A DNA stretch of 23,275 bases, from positions 1-23,275 of IMG/VR virus record IMGVR_UViG_3300037847_001854; one strand, 5' to 3'. How positions within the stretch are numbered: position 1 is the stretch's first letter; the number at the start of each line of letters is the position of its first letter. Under the pieces are notes generated by a model. It did not search any database and was not told the origin of the DNA. It saw nothing but the letters and a program-made list of their open reading frames with translations. This document shows positions 1 through 4,749 of the stretch, piece by piece. Source of the DNA: a virus. A program made the translations under genes and the position numbers.

Positions 1-761
1 TTTTGTATCGTCAGTTTACCTACTTTGAGGTTATTCAAGACAATGCCTTCGTCATACGCCTTCAAGTTCTTGATGTGCAACTTGCCTATCTGTGCATTAG
101 CACCTGCTGTTTCAATTATTATTCGGTCATAATCAGAACCTGTAATCGCAGGCAGGTCGATTGCACCACGAGTAGAAGCAAGTGTTATATCTGCTATCCC
201 ATTAGTTAAAGTTGGACTAAACGAATTACCATCTGCTTTGTTGTCTTTTACGACCAACTCATAGATTTCACTACTGCCCAAAACAAAGTCAGGTGCAGTA
301 AGATTATCTATCAACAATTCATCTACCTCTATCCAATGAGCACCTGTTGCAAATATTTTTAATGAGTCGGTAATAGTTGTACTACCTACATTGATGTCAT
401 CAATAATAATTGACTCTATCCTAGCACCACCTATATTCAAATCAAGAGTTTGAGTTAGCTCAGAACCTTGATTACCTACTGGAACAGTAGTTGTGTTTTC
501 GTTCATATCGTATGTCGCAGACTGTGGAAATACTGGTGCTTGATTTACTCCTGCAATAGCAAAGTAAACAGAACCTACTATTATTAAACCTGCTAAGGAC
601 AATGATATGCCCATAATTTTTCTGAAGTTATCTCCTAAACCTAACTTCGTTTTAATTCGTGGTATAGCCATCTGCAATACTGGTAAACTGAGCTTTGCTC
701 TAATCTTCGGTATGTAGATTTTAGGAAAACGAAATGTTTTTGACTTGAATGTTATCTTCAT
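1..761 (-). CDS. Membrane-anchored beta-rich protein, 3' end outside window
   Basis: The frame is open for 253 codons from ATG at 759-761 to the left edge, so the C-terminus is missing. The start overlaps the previous gene's stop as TGATG, and GGAG lies about 8 bases upstream. The N-terminus is strongly basic and contains a short internal duplication: IPKIRAKLSLP (residues 17-27) and IPRIKTKLGLG (33-43). A single hydrophobic segment follows at about 49-71 (IMGISLSLAGLIIVGSVYFA). The rest (about 77-253) is rich in Ile, Asp, Thr and Gly with alternating hydrophobics, suggesting beta-sheet or beta-solenoid, for example KIGKLHIKNLK-like strands near the edge. The topology would be basic side in the cytoplasm and beta domain outside the inner membrane. 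I do not recognise the family. A role in lysis, envelope modification or superinfection exclusion is speculation from its place after the holin candidate. Confidence 0.75.
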   Translation of the reverse strand, partial: MKITFKSKTFRFPKIYIPKIRAKLSLPVLQMAIPRIKTKLGLGDNFRKIMGISLSLAGLIIVGSVYFAIAGVNQAPVFPQSATYDMNENTTTVPVGNQGSELTQTLDLNIGGARIESIIIDDINVGSTTITDSLKIFATGAHWIEVDELLIDNLTAPDFVLGSSEIYELVVKDNKADGNSFSPTLTNGIADITLASTRGAIDLPAITGSDYDRIIIETAGANAQIGKLHIKNLKAYDEGIVLNNLKVGKLTIQ

Positions 762-1045
762 CAGTCATCTCCTTTTTTCTTGTCTGTTACCTCAGCAGCA
801 TACGCCCTGAGTATTTCTGATAGTCCACCAGCGACTGGCAACGACAAGACTGCCAAAGCTGTTAGTAATCCCTCGATAGAATCTAGGGTCTCAGGATTAC
901 TTGATGCACTCCAAACTATTCTAGCAGCGAGGAACAACCACACTACTACGATTGGGAAAAAAATAAGGAAGGTAATCAACTGTGTTCCAGTTAGATTTAC
1001 ATTCCCATCTTTTTCTTTAATATCTTTTTGAGATTTATCTACCAT
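761..1045 (-). CDS. Small two-segment membrane protein, holin candidate
   Basis: This 94-residue protein has a charged N-terminus (residues 1-15). A long hydrophobic segment covers about 23-41 (LITFLIFFPIVVVWLFLAA), and a second, weaker one covers about 59-79 (LLTALAVLSLPVAGG). The C-terminus is charged and ends KKKGDD. Size, two membrane segments and a charged tail fit a class II-like holin, and position after the structural genes supports a late lysis role. No endolysin is visible in the window, so holin is an inference. The start lies 3 bases after the upstream stop with no clear Shine-Dalgarno, which suggests reinitiation by ribosomes finishing the upstream gene. Its own 3' end supplies GGAG for the next gene. 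Confidence 0.7.
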   Translation of the reverse strand: MVDKSQKDIKEKDGNVNLTGTQLITFLIFFPIVVVWLFLAARIVWSASSNPETLDSIEGLLTALAVLSLPVAGGLSEILRAYAAEVTDKKKGDD

Positions 1046-1048
1046 ATA

Positions 1049-1324
1049 TTATTTCTTTTTTTTGTGTCTTCTTGCAAAGTTTCTAGCAGACTCAGGACTT
1101 CTAAACCCCCAAGCTCTCAATGCTAATGCCTTTCTAGTAGGTCTACCTTTACTATCTTTCATAGGACCTTTCATACCACCAAACCTAGCAGCAAAACTTA
1201 CACGTCTAGGTGATGTACCAGACTTCAATGGTCGCTTTAGATTAGCACCTTCTTTTCTTTTGAAGTATGCCCTACCTGCTGCATTCAAACCACCTTTAGG
1301 ATTTTGATATTTCTTTGCAACCAT
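1049..1324 (-). CDS. Small basic phage protein, DUF6321-like
   Basis: The 91-residue protein is very basic. Its N-terminal motif (KNPKGG-type: NPKGGLNAAGRAYFKRKEG, residues 8-26) and central GPMKDSKGRPTRKALALRAW (residues 53-72) are features I associate from memory with the DUF6321 family of phage and giant-virus proteins. The end is RRHKKKK, encoded by an A-rich stretch. Function is unknown; the charge suggests nucleic acid binding or a structural role in the particle. The start overlaps the upstream stop as TAATG. It belongs to a chain of basic genes joined by such overlaps between the 56-residue gene and the membrane protein at 761-1045. The family name should be confirmed by profile search. 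Confidence 0.8.
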   Translation of the reverse strand: MVAKKYQNPKGGLNAAGRAYFKRKEGANLKRPLKSGTSPRRVSFAARFGGMKGPMKDSKGRPTRKALALRAWGFRSPESARNFARRHKKKK

Positions 1325-1566
1325 TATGCTCTCCTAACACCTCTTGCTATTTTTTTTGAATACTTTGCTCTACTACCTACTCCACCTGCTTTTCTTTTCT
1401 TTCTATTAGTAGCTGCCTTTTCTCCAGCAGTAAGACTAGCACGAACACTAGCAGGTAAATACCTACCACGTTTACCTTTAGGTTTTTTCTTATCTCCAGG
1501 TGAAACGTAATCCCACTTCTGTTTAGTCCATTTAGTCAAAGATTGTTGACGTTTGGTCTTAGCCAT
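1324..1566 (-). CDS. Small basic phage protein, DUF5872-like
   Basis: The 80-residue protein is highly basic. It begins SLTKWTKQKWDYVSPGDKKK (residues 9-28) and continues with RYLPASVRASLTAGEKAAT (residues 35-53) and then NRKKRKAGG. The W-x2-Q-x-W plus RYLP...SLT..E.AAT pattern is what I remember of DUF5872, a family found in phages and large algal viruses. Its function is not established. The start overlaps the upstream stop as TAATG, and its own stop overlaps the next start in the same way, so translation is probably coupled. Lys and Arg dominate, and acidic residues are limited to D19, D25 and E49. I am confident it is a real gene and fairly confident of the family. Confidence 0.8.
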   Translation of the reverse strand: MAKTKRQQSLTKWTKQKWDYVSPGDKKKPKGKRGRYLPASVRASLTAGEKAATNRKKRKAGGVGSRAKYSKKIARGVRRA

Positions 1567-1685
1567 TACTTGCGTCTACCTCGTTTTAGTTTTCTAAAAT
1601 CTGCACCAGTTATTTTATTTCTTGGTGGTGCTACTCTTGCTATTCTTTTTTGTTTAGCAGAGTATCCCTTTTTTCCTTTTGGCAT
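1566..1685 (-). CDS. 39-residue extremely basic protein
   Basis: This gene is too short for usual gene calling. It reads from ATG at 1683-1685 to TAA at 1566-1568. The product starts MPKGKKGYSAKQKRIARVAP and ends KLKRGRRK. It has 9 Lys and 7 Arg among 39 residues, against a single acidic residue (D29). Both ends form TAATG overlaps with the neighbouring genes, which is strong evidence that it is translated. The sequence resembles tiny proteins I remember from other marine phages, annotated as hypothetical. A nucleic-acid-binding or condensing role is plausible from charge alone. Confidence 0.8.
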   Translation of the reverse strand: MPKGKKGYSAKQKRIARVAPPRNKITGADFRKLKRGRRK

Positions 1686-1876
1686 TAGTTTCTGTACCCT
1701 CCACCAGCAGCTTTGTATTGTTTAGCCAACATCTGAGCTTTACGAGCAGACCATTGTCCTCTCGCACCACCTTTGCTGCCAGCTTTTATTCTTTGAAACA
1801 TTCGTTTCCTCATAGCAGGTTTGGTATAGTTACCTGCTTGATTGACTGTTGATTTTCTTTTCTTTTTAGTAGCCAT
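1685..1876 (-). CDS. 63-residue basic phage protein, no acidic residues
   Basis: The product starts MATKKKRKSTVNQAGNYTKP (residues 1-20). It then reads AMRKRMFQRIKAGSKGG and GQWSARKAQMLAKQYKAAGG. There is not one Asp or Glu in 63 residues. The pattern STVN.AGNYTKP..RKR.F..IKAGSKGG..GQWSARKAQ is one I recall from many cyanophage and marine phage genomes, always without known function. The start overlaps the upstream stop as TAATG. A good Shine-Dalgarno (AGGAG) sits inside the end of the upstream 25-residue gene. The conserved GQWSARKAQ segment looks helical. A virion-packaged or DNA-binding role is possible, but nothing in the sequence settles it. Confidence 0.8.
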   Translation of the reverse strand: MATKKKRKSTVNQAGNYTKPAMRKRMFQRIKAGSKGGARGQWSARKAQMLAKQYKAAGGGYRN

Positions 1877-1953
1877 TACATTTCTCCTATAAATAATAAA
1901 GTGATTAGCATTGCTATAAACAATATAAAACTAAACACTCTATCACCTATCAT
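1876..1953 (-). CDS. 25-residue single-span membrane peptide
   Basis: ATG at 1951-1953 overlaps the upstream gene's TGA as ATGA, and TAA at 1876-1878 overlaps the next ATG as TAATG. The peptide begins MIGDRVFSFILFIAMLITLL and ends FIGEM. Residues 6-22 are uninterrupted hydrophobic sequence, long enough for one membrane span, with only D4, R5 and E24 charged. The fit at both ends makes a chance open frame unlikely. Its last codons also carry the AGGAG that serves the next gene, so a second role as a translation leader is possible. It is the only membrane peptide inside a run of basic genes. A lysis-related or holin-modulating role is speculative. Confidence 0.6.
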   Translation of the reverse strand: MIGDRVFSFILFIAMLITLLFIGEM

Positions 1954-2123
1954 CTTCCTACTTTTTTCTGAGCTGCTTTGTGCGACTCACCAAAAGTTTT
2001 ACCTCTATTCATAGACTTCACCATTTCTCTAAGATGTTTAGCAGTATGGTGTTTGCCGTGTCTTTTCATAGCACCTTGTTGTCTTTTAGTTAAAGAGTCT
2101 ATGTTTACATTTTTTACTTTCAT
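1950..2123 (-). CDS. 57-residue basic, histidine-containing protein
   Basis: The product starts MKVKNVNIDSLTKRQQGAMK (residues 1-20) and continues RHGKHHTAKHLREMVKSMN. It ends FGESHKAAQKKVGR. It is basic and mostly predicted helical by eye, with five histidines, four of them at residues 22-30. The pattern NIDSLT.RQQ..MK.H..HHT..HL..M recalls small proteins seen in other marine phages, function unknown. ATG overlaps the upstream stop as ATGA, and its own TGA overlaps the following 25-residue gene as ATGA. The gene is absent from length-filtered gene calls but fits the chain at both ends. Confidence 0.8.
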   Translation of the reverse strand: MKVKNVNIDSLTKRQQGAMKRHGKHHTAKHLREMVKSMNRGKTFGESHKAAQKKVGR

Positions 2124-2218
2124 CTCATTCTCTTTTTCTTAGGCTTAGACTTCATTCCCATTCCCTTTTTTCTCATTCCGTTACTTTTTTTCTTCTTCTT
2201 TGTTGTGTGATAAGGCAT
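2120..2218 (-). CDS. 32-residue poly-lysine protein
   Basis: The product begins MPYHTTKKKKKSNGMRKKGM and ends KPKKKRMR. It has 12 Lys, 3 Arg and 5 Met in 32 residues, with no acidic residue. A clear Shine-Dalgarno (AAGGAG, 2225-2230) lies 6 bases before the ATG. The first 38 bases overlap the end of the 56-residue gene in another frame, and its stop overlaps the next start as ATGA. The upstream ribosome site and the coupled end support translation despite the length. This is the first gene of the basic chain. No function is known. Confidence 0.7.
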   Translation of the reverse strand: MPYHTTKKKKKSNGMRKKGMGMKSKPKKKRMR

Positions 2219-2351
2219 TTTTTTCTCCTTTCTGTTCTGTGTTTATTCTTGATTGTGCTATTAGAATTAACTGTGATTCAAAAACTTTATTAAGCTTGCA
2301 TAACAAAAGCACATCATCCATAATTATTGTTCCTAAATTTTCTTGTTCCAT
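2181..2351 (-). CDS. 56-residue hypothetical protein
   Basis: I choose the ATG at 2349-2351 (MEQENLGTIIMDDVLL...) rather than the one 15 bases upstream, because AAGGAG at 2358-2363 stands 6 bases before it. The product is mixed-charge and probably helical: residues 8-33 alternate hydrophobic and polar, followed by a charged tail (NKEEEKK). It is much less basic than the genes that follow. The last 38 bases overlap the start of the 32-residue gene. The family is not recognised. The good ribosome site and its place in a compact operon make it likely real. Confidence 0.65.
   Translation of the reverse strand: MEQENLGTIIMDDVLLLCKLNKVFESQLILIAQSRINTEQKGEKNALSHNKEEEKK
2225..2230 (-). promoter_or_regulatory. 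Shine-Dalgarno of the 32-residue gene
   Basis: AAGGAG, 6 bases before the ATG at 2216-2218. It lies inside the coding part of the upstream 56-residue gene and is the main reason for accepting the short overlapping gene. Confidence 0.7.
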
Positions 2352-2357
2352 AATTAT

Positions 2358-2363
2358 CTCCTT
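2358..2363 (-). promoter_or_regulatory. Shine-Dalgarno deciding the start of the 56-residue gene
   Basis: AAGGAG, 6 bases before ATG at 2349-2351. The alternative ATG at 2364-2366 would put this site inside the coding sequence and has no comparable site of its own. The spacer 2364-2392 is very AT-rich; I see no convincing promoter or terminator in it. Confidence 0.7.
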
Positions 2364-2392
2364 CATAGTTTTTTATAATAATAACGTATTTA

Positions 2393-2731
2393 TTATGATT
2401 TTGCATATTTACTCTTAACTGCTGCAATAGCATCTTGCCATGTAGTTGTACCATTTACTGCGTCATGGTATTGCATATCTAACTGGTCACCAATACTAGG
2501 GTATTCTGCTTTCCTATTGAGTCTATATGTAGCATTTTCTGTATCCCAGGCTGCCTGTAGTTCGGCTAACTTTGTAGTCAAACTTGACTCTGTAGGTTTA
2601 CTGTGACCACTAGCAACCGTTAAGTTTGCATAAACTTTATTTGAGCTATCTGACCAACTAAACCATTGTCCTGCATTTAATGTTACAAGAACATCTTCAA
2701 TATGATTTGGTCTACCTGTTGCCATGTCCAT
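2393..2731 (-). CDS. Tail-associated small protein
   Basis: The 112-residue product has a hydrophilic N-terminal part with QWFSWSDSSNKVYANL. The C-terminal part holds RKAEYPSIGDQLDMQYHD (about residues 73-90) followed by TTTWQDAIAAVKSKY. The motif YPsIgDQLDm.yhd..nGtttW..aI..vK is one I recall from small proteins encoded beside fibre or tail genes of many phages, where they are thought to be tail or fibre accessory proteins. The location just after the fibre gene agrees. GGAG at 2741-2744 lies 9 bases before the chosen ATG. A second in-frame ATG two codons later is possible. Whether it is in the virion or acts as a chaperone is not shown. Confidence 0.75.
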   Translation of the reverse strand: MDMATGRPNHIEDVLVTLNAGQWFSWSDSSNKVYANLTVASGHSKPTESSLTTKLAELQAAWDTENATYRLNRKAEYPSIGDQLDMQYHDAVNGTTTWQDAIAAVKSKYAKS

Positions 2732-2748
2732 TGTGTTTATCTCCTATT

Positions 2749-4749
2749 CTATGTAGAATCTGTATCTGCTAATCTAATAAATGTAAAGTATGTATAGTTT
2801 ATACTTGTACTTCCAAAAACAGTATTACTAGAACTATTCCCACTAATTTTAAATCTTACTTTATGAGTTGATGTACTAGCAACATCAACAATAGTTTGAG
2901 CAACTATTGTAGTCCTCGCACTACTATTGTAAACACTTCCTTGTGCAACAGTAGCATCACTATAACCACTACCTGTTGTTACCTGAATATGCAAGTTGGT
3001 TTCAGCATCAGCTGCACCATTACCAAATAATACGTGTGCTTGTACTAAATAATGCCCTCTAGTTGGAAATGAAAAAACACCAGAGGTTTGAGAAACTTGT
3101 CCACTATCTCCTAGTGTACTATCTGCAGTAGTATCATCTTGTTCAAGGTTTGTTGCAATTGGGTCAGCATCTCCTGTAAAATCACTTGTCAACCTAAAAA
3201 TTACTGCATTATCTATACCACCACCTGATGCTGTTAATTGTCCACTTGAAGCACTCAAGCCTGTTCCTGCTATTGCTGATACAAAGTCTGCTACAGATTC
3301 TTTATTCATATTACCTGTAGCTCCACCATCAAGGAAAAGCAGATAGTCACTTGCAACTGCTACTGTATCTTCTGTTGCTAGTTGAGGAGAAAGTTCTACA
3401 AAATTATCTAAGCCTACTTTTTTAAGAGTACCCCCATCAGAGTAAAGTAACTCATCTTCTGCTGCAAGACCTGAAGATATTTCTGTTTGACCAGATATAA
3501 CATTGTTATTTAACATTCCAGACTCTACTGCTGTTGATTGAATTGTTCCAGCACCAGTTACATTTCCTGAACCATCAAAAGAAGCTGATGTCCAAGCCAC
3601 ATCTCCAGTCATAGCAATAGTTCTGCCTGTTGCTAATGCAGTTGCAGTATCAGCATTACCTGTTAATGCACCTATAAAACCAGTAGCAGTTATTTTACCT
3701 GTACTTGGATTGTATGTTAATGTGCCGTCAGATTCTAAGCCTATATTACCACCATCTACATCACCACCAGCTGTAAATACAATTGCGTTGTCTTCGTTTG
3801 TAGATTCGTTATCTGTAATTGTTACAGTTGTAGCAACTGTAGCTGTGTCTGCATTACCAGTTACATCTCCAGTAACATTACCAGTCAACGCTCCAATGAA
3901 ACCTGTTGCTGTAATCTTTCCTGTGCTAGGGTTATAAGTTAAAGTACCATCTGACTCTAGTCCAATATTTCCACCGTCAACGTCTCCCCCTGCTGTAAAG
4001 ATAATAGCATTATCCTCATTAGTAGATTCATTGTCAGTTATAGTTACTGTAGTTGCAACAGTAGCCGTTGATGCTGTACCAGTTACATTACCAGTTACAT
4101 TACCAACAAATGTTGTAGCAGTAACAGTACCAGAACTAGGATTGTAATGAAAGTCTCCATCAGATTCTAGTCCTACATTTCCAGTTGCAGAAGCATCTTC
4201 TATAAATGGAATTAAATTATTTTCATTAGTGCTTTCGTTGTCTGCAACAGTTACATGAGTTGCATTAGTAGCTGTACCTGTTACATCACCTGTAATAGGA
4301 CCAGCAAAGGCATCAGCTGTTACAGTACCATCAAAGAAAGCATCTTTAAATTCTAGTGAACTTGTTCCTAAGTCAACATCATTATTAGTAACTGGAGCTA
4401 ATGCACCATCTACTAGTTTGATTTGGTCAGCACCAGATGCTCTAAATAAAATTGTATTATCAGTTGCAAAGTCTATGTCGTTGTCAGAATCTCTACCAAT
4501 TACTAAACTGGTATTTAAAACAGATGTAACACCTGTTACAGTTGCAGTCCACTCTGGAGCAGATGCACCTGAGTTTACCTGTAATATTTTGCCAGCTGTC
4601 CCTATACCTAGTCTTGATAACTGAGTAGTAGAACTAGCATATATAATATCTCCAGCTGCTTGAGAATCTAAAACGTGTGACGTAGTACTTTCGTACTCTG
4701 CCTGAGTTAATTCTGTTCCAACTGATGCGTGTTTAAATTCATTTGCCAT
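2749..4749 (-). CDS. Tail fibre/adhesin with repeats and C1q/TNF-like tip
   Basis: The 666-residue protein is rich in Thr, Gly, Asn, Asp and Ala. Residues 1-110 probably attach it to the particle (SVGTELTQAEYE..., a common start in phage fibre proteins). Residues 140-365 hold three repeats built on TDNESTNEDNAI, GLESDGTLTYNPSTGKITAT and FIGALTGN. The first repeat is degenerate and the next two are nearly identical. Residues 365-510 form a linker with SDGGTLKK- and ATGNMNKES-type segments. Residues 514-666 begin FRLTSDFTGDADPIATNLE and end YTYFTFIRLADTD, a pattern typical of C1q/TNF-like jelly-roll domains at marine phage fibre tips. Role: receptor contact, probably as a trimer. The start overlaps the upstream stop as TAATG. 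The family and role come from composition and position. Confidence 0.85.
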   Translation of the reverse strand: MANEFKHASVGTELTQAEYESTTSHVLDSQAAGDIIYASSTTQLSRLGIGTAGKILQVNSGASAPEWTATVTGVTSVLNTSLVIGRDSDNDIDFATDNTILFRASGADQIKLVDGALAPVTNNDVDLGTSSLEFKDAFFDGTVTADAFAGPITGDVTGTATNATHVTVADNESTNENNLIPFIEDASATGNVGLESDGDFHYNPSSGTVTATTFVGNVTGNVTGTASTATVATTVTITDNESTNEDNAIIFTAGGDVDGGNIGLESDGTLTYNPSTGKITATGFIGALTGNVTGDVTGNADTATVATTVTITDNESTNEDNAIVFTAGGDVDGGNIGLESDGTLTYNPSTGKITATGFIGALTGNADTATALATGRTIAMTGDVAWTSASFDGSGNVTGAGTIQSTAVESGMLNNNVISGQTEISSGLAAEDELLYSDGGTLKKVGLDNFVELSPQLATEDTVAVASDYLLFLDGGATGNMNKESVADFVSAIAGTGLSASSGQLTASGGGIDNAVIFRLTSDFTGDADPIATNLEQDDTTADSTLGDSGQVSQTSGVFSFPTRGHYLVQAHVLFGNGAADAETNLHIQVTTGSGYSDATVAQGSVYNSSARTTIVAQTIVDVASTSTHKVRFKISGNSSSNTVFGSTSINYTYFTFIRLADTDST
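3655..4059 (-). repeat. Two tandem protein repeats with scrambled codons
   Basis: Copy A is 3877-4059 (fibre residues 231-291) and copy B is 3655-3837 (residues 305-365), 222 bases apart. They agree at 60 of 61 residues; the one difference is Ile250 versus Val324. By my codon-by-codon comparison 47 of 61 codons differ, 46 of them synonymously, and no identical run exceeds 8 bases. A more divergent third copy covers residues of about 163-225. These are repeats at protein level but not at DNA level. Confidence 0.85.

Noticed and set aside
3-209. Open frame on the plus strand at the left edge
   Set aside because: It is antisense to the well-supported minus-strand membrane-anchored gene, has Cys/Tyr-rich low-complexity composition and no ribosome site.
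1049-1070. Programmed slippage at the A8 run ending the DUF6321-like gene
   Set aside because: The run is near the stop in a Lys-rich C-terminus; shifting would add little, and there is no supporting structure.
2352-2392. AT-rich gap as a late promoter
   Set aside because: TATTAT- and TATAAA-like strings occur by chance in DNA this AT-rich, and no matching -35-type element at good spacing was seen.
3655-4059. CRISPR-like or DNA-level direct repeat
   Set aside because: The repeats match only in protein; the DNA copies share no identical run above 8 bases.
2749-4749. Diversity-generating retroelement target in the fibre
   Set aside because: No template repeat, reverse transcriptase or adenine-biased variable region was seen near the fibre end.
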